A DNA stretch of 64,000 nucleotides from Streptomyces sp. BA2 (GCF_009769735.1 NZ_WSRO01000002.1:2926001-2990000), one strand, 5' to 3'; positions 48,435 to 57,881 are shown, counted from the stretch's first letter. Notes: generated from the letters alone by a model not told the origin. Numbers and translations: made by a program.

Positions 48435-49301
48435 CTACTCTTCGCCCCCGCCATGGCTCCCGGCTTGGATATTCCGGCACTCTTCGGCCAGCCAGCCGCT
48501 GGGGCTCACCCCGGTGTACTGCTGGAAGTCCCGTACCAGGTGGGAGTGGTCGTAGTAGCCGCAGTCGGCGGCGACGCGGGCCAGGTCGGGGGCGCCGCCC
48601 GTCGCGACCGGGCGTACGAGGGCGTTCCGTGCGCGCTGGAAGCGCATCAGGCGTCCTGCCTGCTTGGGGCTCAGGCCCGTCTCGGCGCGGAAGAGCGTGG
48701 TGAGGCGGCGTTCGCTGAGGGCGACGTGCCGGGAGAGGCCGCGCAGGGTGCCGACGCCCCGGTGCCGGGCGAGCCAGGCCCAGGCCTCGGCGACCTCTGG
48801 CCGTACGGATCCGCCGGAGGCGTCGTCGGCCGCGCGCTGCCTCAAGTAGGCGGACACGGAGGCGAACCGCTCCGCCCAGCAGCCCTGCTCGCACAGCATC
48901 TCCCGTACGTCGGCGGCGCGGCGCCCCATCACCTCCGCGCCGGGCGTCACCAGCTCACCGGCCAGTTCCGCGGCCGGTACGCCGAACAGGGCGCGGGCGG
49001 CGAGCGGGTGCACGGCGAGCTGGATGCCCGCCTCGTGCTCGGGCCGGACGACGTACGCCGGGGACTGGTGCAGGCCGCCGAGGACGATGTCCGTGCGGGT
49101 GGCGTCGCGGCCGCCCGCCTGCTCGGGGGTGAGGCCGCTGACGACGGGGCCGTCGAGCGAGAAGATCAGCGTCAGGTACGGGGACGGCAGGCCGCGGTGC
49201 AGGCCGGGCCGCTCACCCTCCGTGCGGTAGCCGACCGCGGACACCACCATGCCGTCGAGCCGCGGGGCGGCCCGCACGAACTCCCGGGAGACGGTCTCCA
49301 T
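48435..49301 (-). CDS. AraC-family transcriptional regulator
   Basis: A 288-residue protein. The C-terminal AraC DNA-binding domain (about 180-275) has two HTHs: LRGLSRHVALSERRLTTLFR and DLARVAADCGYYDHSHLVRD, followed by TGVSPSGW. The N-terminal domain is a cupin-like sensor. The gene precedes the VOC gene by 5 bp; the two form an operon. Confidence 0.9.
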   Translation of the reverse strand: METVSREFVRAAPRLDGMVVSAVGYRTEGERPGLHRGLPSPYLTLIFSLDGPVVSGLTPEQAGGRDATRTDIVLGGLHQSPAYVVRPEHEAGIQLAVHPLAARALFGVPAAELAGELVTPGAEVMGRRAADVREMLCEQGCWAERFASVSAYLRQRAADDASGGSVRPEVAEAWAWLARHRGVGTLRGLSRHVALSERRLTTLFRAETGLSPKQAGRLMRFQRARNALVRPVATGGAPDLARVAADCGYYDHSHLVRDFQQYTGVSPSGWLAEECRNIQAGSHGGGEE

Positions 49302-49484
49302 GCCTTCCAGTATGCGATGGGCGGGGCTCCGAGGCGTGGTGGGCGTCCGTCTCTGCTACCCGCGCGCAGAGGTCCCATGCCCGTTCCGTCCGGTGATGTC
49401 GATCATGGGAATCTGCCGCCTGACCTCATACGATGACCCGCCGCTCCGGACGGGGCGCAGACCGCTCTCAGGGGGCACAGAACC

Positions 49485-50624
49485 ATGGCAGTAAAGGCAA
49501 AGGGCAAGCTGGCCGTCATCGGCACGGCGGGCGCGCTCACCGCGGCCGTACTCGCGGGGACGGCGCTCTGGCCGAGCACGGACGCGACGGCGGCGGACGC
49601 CTCCGCGAAGACGGCGCACGCCGCCAAGGCCTCGGCCGAGCTGAAGCACTGGCCGAAGCCGGTCGCGAAGAAGCTGGGCAAGGTCATCGCGAAGAACGAG
49701 GACAAGGGCGCGTACGCCGTCTTCGACGCGGACAACACGACGTACCGCAACGATCTGGAGGAGTCCCTCCTGCCCTTCCTGGAGATGAAGGGGGTGCTGA
49801 CCCGCAAGTCGATGGACCCGTCGCTGAAGATCATCCCCTTCAAGGACACGGCGAAGCACAAGGAGAGCCTCTACAGCTACTACAACCGGCTCTGCGAGGT
49901 CGACGACCAGGTCTGCTACCCGTGGGCCGCGCAGATCTTCTCCGGCTTCACGCTGAAGGAGCTCAAGGGGTACGTCGACGAGCTCCTCGCCCACGACAAG
50001 CCGATTCCCGCCGAGTACTACGAGGACGGGAAGCTGACGAAGACCGAGGTCAAGACGCCCGAGTTCTTCACCGGCATGCAGGAGCTCTACAAGTCGCTGC
50101 GGAGCCACGGCATCGAGGTCTACGTCGTCAGCGCGGCCAGCGAGGACCTCGTACGCATGGTCCTCTCCGACCCCAAGTACGGCTACGACGTGAAGCCCGA
50201 GAACGTCATCGGTGTCGGCCTGCAGCTCAAGGACCGCAAGACGGGCGAGGTCACCAGCTCCCGCAAGGAGATCGCGGAGGGCCGCTTCGACGAGAAGAAG
50301 CTCGCGGGGCGTGAGCTGACGCCGAACCTGTGGGCGCCGCTGACCTGGTACCAGGGCAAGCCCGCGGCCATCAGCACGTACATCGACGAGTGGAAGAAGC
50401 CCGTCCTGGTGGCGGGCGACACCCCGAAGAGCGACGGCCCGATGCTGTTCCACTCGGCGGACGTGAAGCACGGCGGGGCGCGGGTCTGGGTCAACCGCAA
50501 GGACGACTACATGAAGGAACTGGACGGGATGAAGCGCAAGAACGCCGACCGGCAGCGGGAGCTCGGCCAGCAGGTGACCGCGGACAAGCAGTGGCTGACG
50601 GTGGTCCCGGACGAGATCCGCTAG
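49485..50624 (+). CDS. Secreted HAD-family phosphatase (phosphorylcholine phosphatase-like)
   Basis: A 379-residue exported protein. Signal segment: KLAVIGTAGALTAAVLAGTA. HAD motifs: I, FDADNTTYRND (nucleophile Asp and the general acid two residues later); II, VVSAAS; III/IV, VAGDTPKSDG. A cap domain with Cys lies between motifs I and II (CEVDDQVCYPW). The pattern resembles PchP-type phosphorylcholine phosphatases. Substrate is not certain. GGGGG precedes ATG at 49485. Confidence 0.85.
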   Translation: MAVKAKGKLAVIGTAGALTAAVLAGTALWPSTDATAADASAKTAHAAKASAELKHWPKPVAKKLGKVIAKNEDKGAYAVFDADNTTYRNDLEESLLPFLEMKGVLTRKSMDPSLKIIPFKDTAKHKESLYSYYNRLCEVDDQVCYPWAAQIFSGFTLKELKGYVDELLAHDKPIPAEYYEDGKLTKTEVKTPEFFTGMQELYKSLRSHGIEVYVVSAASEDLVRMVLSDPKYGYDVKPENVIGVGLQLKDRKTGEVTSSRKEIAEGRFDEKKLAGRELTPNLWAPLTWYQGKPAAISTYIDEWKKPVLVAGDTPKSDGPMLFHSADVKHGGARVWVNRKDDYMKELDGMKRKNADRQRELGQQVTADKQWLTVVPDEIR

Positions 50625-50631
50625 TCGGTCG

Positions 50632-51975
50632 CTAGTCGGTCCCGGTGGCGGCGTTGACCAGGCCGGAGGCGATCGCCTCGGTCAGCGCCGCGTGGTCCTC
50701 GGCGTTCTGCGCGGTGTAACGCAGGGCGAAGTCCGCGACCGCCCGGTCGAACGTGTCGGAGCCGCCCAGGTAGGCGGCGATGGCTATGCGGTCGCCGGAG
50801 CGGGCGTGGGCGCGGGCCAGGGCCGTGCCGCAGAGGCGGGCGTAGGAGCGCAGTTCCGCGGGGGACATGGCCTCCACGTCCGCGGAGCCCTTCATGTCGC
50901 GCAGCTGACGCCAGTAGAAGGCGCGGCCCTGGGGGCCCGTCATCCAGCCGAGGAAGATGTCGCTCGCCGCCTGGAGGAGGCGCTGGCCCGCGACCACGCG
51001 GTGGCCGGGGTGGACGTACGGCCCTGCCGGGAGGTGCTCCTCGACGACCGAGCGGACCGCCTCCTTGATCTGGAGGAAGAGCGGGTCCCCGGCGTCGCGC
51101 CCGGCGAGGAGCACGATGAAGCAGCGGGTGCCGACGCTGCCCACTCCCACCACCTTCCGCGCCGCGTCCACGAAGTGGTAGCGGTCCAGGAGGAGCCGGC
51201 GTTCCTCGGAGAGCGTGGAGCGGTAGTCGCCGAAGATCTTGCGCACCGCCGCGAGGTCCGGGGCGCCGACGGGTTCGAGGAGCGGGGGGTCGTGGATGAT
51301 GCGGCGGACGCCGTTCACCTCTTCGGTCAGCTTGCCGAGCGCCTGGAGGCTCGTGCGGCGGCGGGCCCGGTCGAGGGTGGTCGACGCGCGCTCGCGGTGG
51401 CGGGTGGAGCGGATGAGGGGCAACAGGTCGTGTGCGTCGGTCCGTTCGTACCAGACCGCCAGTTCGCCGAGTCCGGCAAGACGTCTCATCGACGCGCGGT
51501 ACGCCGCCACCGCCGCGAGGCACGCCTCGCGTGTCCCGCGCTCCGGGTGGCCGTTGTCGCGGGACGCCACGGCGATGCTCGCGGCCAGGCGTTTGACGTC
51601 CCATTCGAAGGGCCCGGGGCAGGTCTCGTCGAAGTCGTTCAGGTCGAAGAGCAGGGCGCGTTCCGGGGAGGCGAACAGGCCGAAGTTCAACAGGTGGGCG
51701 TCGCCGCAGAGTTGGACGGTGAGGCCGGTGGGCCACTGGACGGCGAGGTCTCCCGCCATGACGGCGGCGGCGCCCCGCAGGAAGGCGAAGGGTGAGGCTG
51801 CCATACGGGCGTACCGGATGGGCAGCAACTCCTGGACGCGTCCCTCGCCCTGCCGCTCCAGGACGGCCACCGGGTCGGCGCGGTCCGCGGAGGGTATCCA
51901 CGCCCCGTGCGAGGAGCGGGAGGCACGCTTGCGGGCGGCCTTGCCCTGGCGGGCGCGCTCGTCCGGAGTGGTCAT
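50632..51975 (-). CDS. DUF2252 protein
   Basis: A 447-residue cytoplasmic protein. The family motifs QLCGDAHLLNFGLFASPE and DLNDFDET are clear, and they are like the catalytic/metal motifs of kinase-fold enzymes. A role is not established. ATG at 51975; the longer frame begins at 52098 with an unrelated basic leader. The stop is 8 bp from the convergent phosphatase stop. Confidence 0.88.
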   Translation of the reverse strand: MTTPDERARQGKAARKRASRSSHGAWIPSADRADPVAVLERQGEGRVQELLPIRYARMAASPFAFLRGAAAVMAGDLAVQWPTGLTVQLCGDAHLLNFGLFASPERALLFDLNDFDETCPGPFEWDVKRLAASIAVASRDNGHPERGTREACLAAVAAYRASMRRLAGLGELAVWYERTDAHDLLPLIRSTRHRERASTTLDRARRRTSLQALGKLTEEVNGVRRIIHDPPLLEPVGAPDLAAVRKIFGDYRSTLSEERRLLLDRYHFVDAARKVVGVGSVGTRCFIVLLAGRDAGDPLFLQIKEAVRSVVEEHLPAGPYVHPGHRVVAGQRLLQAASDIFLGWMTGPQGRAFYWRQLRDMKGSADVEAMSPAELRSYARLCGTALARAHARSGDRIAIAAYLGGSDTFDRAVADFALRYTAQNAEDHAALTEAIASGLVNAATGTD

Positions 51976-52132
51976 CGCCCTCGCCCCTCTCCGTCGGCGG
52001 CTCCCGGCAACAGCCTCCCCCTCAGGAGCAGCCAATGCCGCCACTGGCGCGTACGCATGCCGGGTACGCCGAACGGGTGACTCTTGGTGACCCGGCACGA
52101 GGCGTACCGGTGGTGCCGGTTGTGCCGGGATC

Positions 52133-53053
52133 TCAGCTTCCGCCCGCCACCGCCCACGCCGCCACCCTCTTGGCCAGCGCTCCGCCCGCCCGCGTCCACA
52201 CGAAGTGGTCGAGGCGTGCGCCCGCTTCCCGCACGGAGTACCGCAGGCGGGTGACGCGGGCCGCCGGCACCTTGCCGACGAGGTGGTCGAGGGCGGCTGC
52301 CGGGGCCCAGGTGTCGCCCTCGACGGAGACCGCGAGGACGGGCAGGGTGAGGGTGCGCAGGGCCGCCTCGTAGTCGTGCGGGGAGCCGGGGGACGAGTAG
52401 CGGCCCGTCCGCCCCTGCCGTGCCCAGTCCCGCATGACTCCCTTGGGCTGGTTGCCGCCGAAGCCGAGCCGGGTCCCGGGCCACCGGCCGAGCAGCGTCG
52501 ACGTGGCCGCGGCGAACAGCTCGCCGATGAGCAGCAGGGGCCCGCGCAGGGGGCCGTACGCCCGGAACCAGACGGAGCCCGAGGCGACGAGGACTACTCC
52601 GTCGACGCCGGGCCCGACGCCCAACGAGGCGTGCACGAGACCGAGTTGGCCGCCCATGCTGTGACCGAGGAGGTACAGCGGGGGCTCCGGGCCCAGTTCG
52701 GCGCGTATCGCCTCGATGACCGCGGCGAGGTCCTGCTCCACGATGGTGCGGTAGCCGTGGTCGACGGCGTCCGCGTCCGTCACCCGCGGGGTGCTCTCCC
52801 CCTGGCCCCGCATGTCCACGGTCAGGGCGGTGAGCCCTTCGGCGTGCAACTGGCGTGCGAACGCGCGGTAGTAGCGGGCGGGGGTACCCATGGCGGGGAG
52901 GATCAGGACGGTTGGCGCGGGGCGGGGCGAGGCGTCGCTGCCTCTCATCCCGCGAACGGGAAACCTCGCCCCGTCCGGGAGTTGGGCGGTGACGAGCAGC
53001 GGCAGCTCGTCCGCGGGCTCCTGCTGGGCGGGGGCGGATTCCGGCTGAGTCAT
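52133..53053 (-). CDS. Alpha/beta-hydrolase
   Basis: A 306-residue hydrolase. Elements of the fold: VLILPAMGTPARYY (oxyanion strand), the nucleophile elbow GHSMGG, LPVLAVSVEGDTWAP (acid) and DHFVW (His). It is thus a complete catalytic triad. Substrate unknown. ATG at 53053 is used. Confidence 0.85.
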   Translation of the reverse strand: MTQPESAPAQQEPADELPLLVTAQLPDGARFPVRGMRGSDASPRPAPTVLILPAMGTPARYYRAFARQLHAEGLTALTVDMRGQGESTPRVTDADAVDHGYRTIVEQDLAAVIEAIRAELGPEPPLYLLGHSMGGQLGLVHASLGVGPGVDGVVLVASGSVWFRAYGPLRGPLLLIGELFAAATSTLLGRWPGTRLGFGGNQPKGVMRDWARQGRTGRYSSPGSPHDYEAALRTLTLPVLAVSVEGDTWAPAAALDHLVGKVPAARVTRLRYSVREAGARLDHFVWTRAGGALAKRVAAWAVAGGS

Positions 53054-53122
53054 GCGCCCAGCATGAACCACGCGTACGGGCAGGGGCGTTGGGCCCCCAC
53101 CCGCACGCGTCCGCGCGGCAGC

Positions 53123-53428
53123 TCAGCGGCTGTACCTCATCAGGGCGCGCACCATATGGCAGGTGATGTCCGACGGCGGATGGATTCCCACGTCCTCCGC
53201 CATGCTCCGGATCCTGGTGTTGTTGGCTTGGTTCGGCAGATAGACGCCCGAGTCGAGCAGGGCTATCGCCAGGCGCATGGCCTTCAGGCGCCGGTTGTGC
53301 GTGATGTACCACTCGCGCGGCCGTCCGGCCGGGAGCGGTCGCTTCTCCAGTGGTGCGTACGTCGCGTCGATGAACACGGGCCGGGAAGCGTTGCGCTTCG
53401 ACTTCGATGTGAGTGCGGCAGCGGGCAC
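53123..53428 (-). CDS. Conserved hypothetical protein
   Basis: A 101-residue basic, helical protein (SMAEDVGIHPPSDITCHMVR in the C terminus). No domain recognised. Two starts compete: ATG at 53434 touches AGGAGG with no gap, while GTG at 53428 stands 6 nt after it, so GTG is preferred. It lies 69 bp upstream of the alpha/beta-hydrolase on the same strand. Confidence 0.65.
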   Translation of the reverse strand: MPAAALTSKSKRNASRPVFIDATYAPLEKRPLPAGRPREWYITHNRRLKAMRLAIALLDSGVYLPNQANNTRIRSMAEDVGIHPPSDITCHMVRALMRYSR

Positions 53429-53678
53429 AGGCATCCTCCTGTCGCGGTCAGGAACCCCCGTCGGGAACCCTCGAACACTGCTTCTAGTTTACTGCCCGGC
53501 ACTGACATCCAGGGAGTCCACAACCCTGGCCAAATGGCCAGGTGAGCAGGGGATTTACTGCCGTGACACGCCAGGTCCGCGAGGTGCGTGTGGGGCGCCG
53601 ACATATTCGAACAGCCGCTCCCCGGGAGCGGGGACGACCAGACGCGTTCACCGGTGGGTCGCGGGTAGCGTGTGCGGT

Positions 53679-54047
53679 ATGGAGATCTGGATCAATCCCG
53701 CCTGTTCGAAGTGTCGTAGCGCGCTCACGCTGCTCGATGCGGAGGGCGCCGACTACACCGTTCGTCGCTACCTCGACGACGTCCCCTCCGAGGACGAGAT
53801 CCGGGCCGTCCTGGAGCGGCTCGGGCTTGAGCCGTGGGACATCACGCGGACCCAGGAGGACGCCGCCAAGGAGCTGGGTCTCAAGGATCGCGAGGCCTGG
53901 CCGCGCGATGCCTCAGGACGCGACCGCTGGATCACCGCGCTCGCCGAGCATCCCAAGCTCATCCAGCGGCCGATCATCACCGCCGACGACGGCACTGCGG
54001 TGGTGGCGCGCACGGAGGAGGCGGTACGGGACGCGCTGTCCCGGTAG
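53679..54047 (+). CDS. arsC: ArsC/Spx-family protein
   Basis: A 122-residue thioredoxin-fold protein with an N-terminal CSKC (NPACSKCRSAL) and the Arg/Pro region RPIITADDG of arsenate reductases (ArsC, glutaredoxin-coupled type). Spx-type regulators share the fold. No arsenic-resistance genes are nearby, so the in vivo role is open. ATG at 53679 gives the standard N terminus. Confidence 0.82.
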   Translation: MEIWINPACSKCRSALTLLDAEGADYTVRRYLDDVPSEDEIRAVLERLGLEPWDITRTQEDAAKELGLKDREAWPRDASGRDRWITALAEHPKLIQRPIITADDGTAVVARTEEAVRDALSR

Positions 54048-54202
54048 CCGCCGGGCGCGGCGCAGCTGGCCGCGGACGACCGGAGATGACTGCCGAACGA
54101 TGAGTCATCTCCGGCGAACCGTTACATATGCCTCCATAGCGTTGGGCACTCCACACGCCGCCGGCCGGACGGCGGATCCGGGAACGGACAAGGAGTGCTC
54201 CC

Positions 54203-54673
54203 TTGCGGAACCTGATGTTCGGAGGTGTATACGGCACCATCCTGGCGAGCGCGCTGGTCGCGGCGCTGCACTCGGGGAAGCAGGCCTACACGCCCTACTA
54301 CGACGCGGCCTGGATCATGGTGACCGCGGGCACGGCCGCCCTCGCGCACGGATACGCGCACCACATGTCCACGCACCGGCCAGGATCGGGCCTGCACCGT
54401 TGGCGGCAGCTGGCATGGGAGCTCATGGACGAGTGGCCGGTGGTCGTCGCCTGCTGGCCCACCGTGGGGCTGCTCGTGCTCGCCGGGGCCTTCGGCTGGC
54501 CCGAGGCCCCCGTCACCTACTCCGCGCTCCTCCTGAACGCGGCCCTCCTCCTCGGCTGGGGCACCTTCGCCGCGCTCCGGGCGGGCTACCGGCGGCGCTC
54601 AGCCGTGCTGCTCGGCGCGGCGGACGCGACGATCGGGCTGCTGATCGCGGCGGCCAACGCCGTCATCAAGTGA
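54203..54673 (+). CDS. Integral membrane protein
   Basis: A 156-residue protein with four hydrophobic helices (GGVYGTILASALVAAL, AAWIMVTAGTAALAHGYA, VVACWPTVGLLVLAGAF and LLLNAALLLGWGTFAAL). TTG at 54203 stands 7 nt after AAGGAG; an ATG at 54215 is another option. No family recognised. It precedes glnII, but the GlnR box stands between. Confidence 0.7.
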   Translation: MRNLMFGGVYGTILASALVAALHSGKQAYTPYYDAAWIMVTAGTAALAHGYAHHMSTHRPGSGLHRWRQLAWELMDEWPVVVACWPTVGLLVLAGAFGWPEAPVTYSALLLNAALLLGWGTFAALRAGYRRRSAVLLGAADATIGLLIAAANAVIK

Positions 54674-54730
54674 GGTCCCCTGGGCGCGAAGGGACGCGAA
54701 GGGGCGTGAAGTGAGCCACATCCATCCCAG

Positions 54731-54768
54731 GTAACACGGGGTTCACATTCGAGCAATGGACGGGAAAT
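54731..54768 (+). promoter_or_regulatory. GlnR box upstream of glnII
   Basis: GTAAC (54731), TTCAC (54742), GCAAT (54753) and GAAAT (54764) lie with 6-bp spacers. The pattern matches the GlnR consensus and the known glnII type. It lies 86 bp before the start codon. Confidence 0.85.
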
Positions 54769-54854
54769 CGCGTGTTGGCAAGCTGCGCGGCATCACCACG
54801 GCACCGCAGCACCCGCACGTTCTGCGCCGTACCGAGCATTTAAAGGATGGCCCC

Positions 54855-55874
54855 GTGACCTTCAAGGCTGAGTACATCTGGATCGACGGCACCGAGCCGA
54901 CCGCCAAGCTCCGTTCGAAGACGAAGATCATGACGGACGGCGCCGAGCTCCCGAACTGGGGCTTCGACGGATCCAGCACCAACCAGGCCAAGGGTCACGC
55001 ATCCGACCGCGTGCTCAAGCCGGTCTTCACCTGCCCGGACCCGATCCGCGGCGGCGACGACGTACTCGTCCTGTGCGAGGTCCTCAACACGGACATGACG
55101 CCGCACGAGTCCAACACGCGTGCCGCGCTCGCCGAGATCGAGGAGCGCTTCGGCTCGCAGGAGCCGATCTTCGGCATCGAGCAGGAGTACACCTTCTTCG
55201 AGGGCGACCGCCCGCTCGGCTTCCCCGTCGGCGGCTTCCCCGCCGCGCAGGGCGGCTACTACTGCGGCGTCGGCGCGGACGAGATCTTCGGCCGTGACGT
55301 CGTCGAGGCGCACCTGGAGAACTGCCTCAAGGCGGGCCTCGGGATCTCCGGCATCAACGCCGAGGTCATGCCCGGCCAGTGGGAGTTCCAGGTCGGCCCG
55401 CTCGCGCCGCTCGAGGTCTCCGACCAGCTGTGGATCGCCCGCTGGCTGCTCTACCGCACCGCCGAGGACTTCAACGTCTCCGCGACCCTCGACCCGAAGC
55501 CGGTCAAGGGCGACTGGAACGGCGCCGGCGCGCACACGAACTTCTCCACCAAGGCGATGCGCGAGGGCTACGACGCGATCATCACCGCCGCCGAGTCCCT
55601 CGGTGAGGGCTCGAAGCCGATGGACCACGTCAAGAACTACGGCGCGGGCATCGACGACCGCCTCACCGGCCTGCACGAGACCGCCCCGTGGAACGAGTAC
55701 AGCTACGGCGTCTCCGACCGCGGCGCCTCGGTCCGCATCCCGTGGCAGGTCGAGGTGGAGCAGAAGGGCTACATCGAGGACCGCCGCCCGAACGCGAACG
55801 TCGACCCGTACGTCGTGACGCGGCTGCTCGTCGACACGTGCTGCACCGCCCTGGAGAAGGCCGGCCAGGTCTGA
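54855..55874 (+). CDS. glnII: Glutamine synthetase type II (eukaryotic-like)
   Basis: A 339-residue GSII, shorter than GSI and lacking the adenylylation loop. Signatures: NWGFDGSSTNQA, FGIEQEYTFFEGDRPLGFP, MPGQWEFQVGP and GDWNGAGAHTNFSTKAMR. It makes glutamine as a homo-oligomer. GTG at 54855 follows AAAGGA and gives the family N terminus (TFKAEYIWIDG). Under GlnR control. Confidence 0.96.
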   Translation: MTFKAEYIWIDGTEPTAKLRSKTKIMTDGAELPNWGFDGSSTNQAKGHASDRVLKPVFTCPDPIRGGDDVLVLCEVLNTDMTPHESNTRAALAEIEERFGSQEPIFGIEQEYTFFEGDRPLGFPVGGFPAAQGGYYCGVGADEIFGRDVVEAHLENCLKAGLGISGINAEVMPGQWEFQVGPLAPLEVSDQLWIARWLLYRTAEDFNVSATLDPKPVKGDWNGAGAHTNFSTKAMREGYDAIITAAESLGEGSKPMDHVKNYGAGIDDRLTGLHETAPWNEYSYGVSDRGASVRIPWQVEVEQKGYIEDRRPNANVDPYVVTRLLVDTCCTALEKAGQV

Positions 55875-55900
55875 TCCCGCGCATCCATGACGTCCCCGGA

Positions 55901-55931
55901 GGGGGCGCCCGCCGAACCGGTGGGCGCCCCC
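55901..55931 (+). terminator. Terminator after glnII
   Basis: A 10-bp stem, GGGGGCGCCC / GGGCGCCCCC, with an 11-nt loop is followed by TTCGGCTTG. Confidence 0.75.
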
Positions 55932-55984
55932 TTCGGCTTGGGAGCCCGGAGGGCCCTTCCATCTGCTTCAATGGGGTCATGGTC

Positions 55985-56107
55985 ATGGGCAGCTACGAGA
56001 ACACCGCGACAGGTCGTCACCACGACCTCGAGCCGTTCTGGCCTTCCCGTCAGCACCATGATTTCGACCGGGTGTGTTGCCGCGCGATGAACGCGCAGGC
56101 CCTCTAA
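55985..56107 (+). CDS. Short ORF, possible leader peptide with consecutive cysteines
   Basis: A 40-residue frame ending RQHHDFDRVCCRAMNAQAL. The DFDRVCCR segment resembles the RHVDLCRV-type cysteine leader peptides of actinomycetes, and two adjacent Cys codons could make ribosomes stall. ATG at 55985 or 55979 could start it. It lies 97 bp upstream of the winged-helix gene. No clear attenuator hairpin; only GACGTACGTACGTC lies between. Confidence 0.5.
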   Translation: MGSYENTATGRHHDLEPFWPSRQHHDFDRVCCRAMNAQAL

Positions 56108-56204
56108 AGCCGTTCACCCGGCCTTCGCCTGACGCGCACGACGTACGTACGTCCTCGACGACTGAGACGACTGACGACTCCTCCGCGCGAAAGAGCTGAC
56201 TTTC

Positions 56205-56783
56205 ATGGCGAACTCCCGTTCCTTCTCGGCCTCCACCGCTTCCACTGCAACCGCCACCGCCGCGCCGCTGACCAGCCCCGGCCGGGGGCGGCTGCGAGCC
56301 GTCGCCCCGGACGAGGTGGCGCAGATCACCGACTTCCTGCCGCCGGGCGCGACCTGGCTGCCCGCGCCCCAGCACACGCTGCCCACGCTGCCGGGCCAGC
56401 CGCCGATGATCGGCTACCTCGTCCTCGTACCGGCCGGGCAGGAGCCGGTGGCCGCCGCCGCACCCGAGCCCGAGCCTGTGCGGGCCTCCGGCGGGCCCGT
56501 GTGGATCGACCCGGTGCAGCGCGCGGCGCAGGTCGACGGCCGCCCGCTCGACCTCACGTACCTGGAGTTCGAGCTGCTCGCGCATCTCGTCGCCCATCCC
56601 CACCGGGTGCACACGCGCGACCAGTTGGTGACGACGGTGTGGGGGTACGGGCACGTGGGCGACGGGCGCACCGTGGACGTCCACATCGCGCGGCTCAGGC
56701 GCAAGCTGGGGGCCGAGCACCGCCAGACGATCCAGACGGTGCGACGCGTGGGCTACAAGTACGCACCGCCGGCGTCCCGTTGA
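56205..56783 (+). CDS. Orphan OmpR/PhoB-type winged-helix regulator
   Basis: A 192-residue protein. The C-terminal winged helix (about 100-188) is clear: LTYLEFELLAHLVAHPHRVH, then HTRDQLVTTVWG and RTVDVHIARLRRKLG. The N-terminal 100 residues do not form a receiver domain; they are Thr/Ala-rich and Pro-rich. No kinase gene is near. Its regulatory input is thus unknown. Confidence 0.85.
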   Translation: MANSRSFSASTASTATATAAPLTSPGRGRLRAVAPDEVAQITDFLPPGATWLPAPQHTLPTLPGQPPMIGYLVLVPAGQEPVAAAAPEPEPVRASGGPVWIDPVQRAAQVDGRPLDLTYLEFELLAHLVAHPHRVHTRDQLVTTVWGYGHVGDGRTVDVHIARLRRKLGAEHRQTIQTVRRVGYKYAPPASR

Positions 56784-56885
56784 CCCATGACGCCCCGCTG
56801 ACCTGAGGGTTCCCGGGCGGGGCCGGCGTCTGCCGGTAGCAGAACCCGGTTCCCCCGGCGGCTCATGGCGTGCAGAGTCTTGGGC

Positions 56886-57881
56886 ATGAGACTTCTGATG
56901 CTGGGTGGTACGCAGTTCGTGGGACGGGGTGTCGTCGAGGCGGCGCTCGCGCGTGGCTGGGAGGTGACGGTCTTCCATCGCGGGAACCGCGAGGCACCCG
57001 CGGGCACGGTGTCGCTGCTCGGTGACCGTACGGCGGAGGGCGGCCTCGACGCGCTCGCCTCCTTCGACGGCGAGTGGGACGTCGTCGTCGACACCTGGTC
57101 GGGGGCGCCGCACGTCGTGCGCGAGTCGGCGCGGCTGCTCGCGGGGCGGGCCGGGCGCTTTGTGTATGTGTCGAGCGGGTCCGTCTACCGGTATCCGGGG
57201 GTGGCGGGTTCGGACGAGGACTACCCCCTGGTCGAGGGGGACCCCGACGCGGATTCGGTGGCGTACGCGGAGAACAAGCGTGGCGGGGAGCTCGCGGCCG
57301 TGGCGGAGTTCGGGGCCGAGCGCACGGTGCTCGCCCGCGCGGGGCTGATCCTCGGCCCGTACGAGAACGTCGGGCGGCTGCCGTGGTGGCTGAACCGGGT
57401 CGCGCGGGGTGGTCCCGTACTGGCCCCGGGGCCGAAGGAGTTGGACCTTCAGTACATCGACGTGCGGGACCTCGCGGAGTGGGTCCTAGACGCCGCCTTC
57501 GCGGGTCTCCACGGCCCGTACAACATCATCTCCCCCATCGCGCACACCACGATGGAGGAGTTCCTCAAGGCATGCGTGGCCGTGGCGGGCGCGCCCGACG
57601 CGGAGCTGCGGTGGACCGATCCCTCGGTGATCGCCGAGCACGGCATCGAGCCGTGGTCGCAGCTCCCCGTATGGCTCCCGCCGGGCGAACTGCACGACAC
57701 CATGCACCGCACGTCGACGGAGAAGGCGGTGGCCGCGGGGCTCAGGGCGCGGCCCGTCGCGGAGACGGTCGCGGACACGTGGGCCTGGATCCAGTCACTG
57801 GGCGGGGTGCTCCCGCAGCGGCCCGAGCGGGGGGCGCAGGGGCTCGACCCCGAGGTGGAGGCGAAGGCGCTGGGCCTGTAG
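56886..57881 (+). CDS. NAD-dependent epimerase/dehydratase (extended SDR)
   Basis: A 331-residue protein. The coenzyme motif GGTQFVGRGV lies at residue 7 and the active-site region (YVSSGSVYRYPG; YAENKRGGE with Tyr-x3-Lys) is intact. Family: isoflavone reductase- or sugar epimerase-like. ATG at 56886 gives a normal Rossmann start. Substrate unknown. Confidence 0.85.
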   Translation: MRLLMLGGTQFVGRGVVEAALARGWEVTVFHRGNREAPAGTVSLLGDRTAEGGLDALASFDGEWDVVVDTWSGAPHVVRESARLLAGRAGRFVYVSSGSVYRYPGVAGSDEDYPLVEGDPDADSVAYAENKRGGELAAVAEFGAERTVLARAGLILGPYENVGRLPWWLNRVARGGPVLAPGPKELDLQYIDVRDLAEWVLDAAFAGLHGPYNIISPIAHTTMEEFLKACVAVAGAPDAELRWTDPSVIAEHGIEPWSQLPVWLPPGELHDTMHRTSTEKAVAAGLRARPVAETVADTWAWIQSLGGVLPQRPERGAQGLDPEVEAKALGL

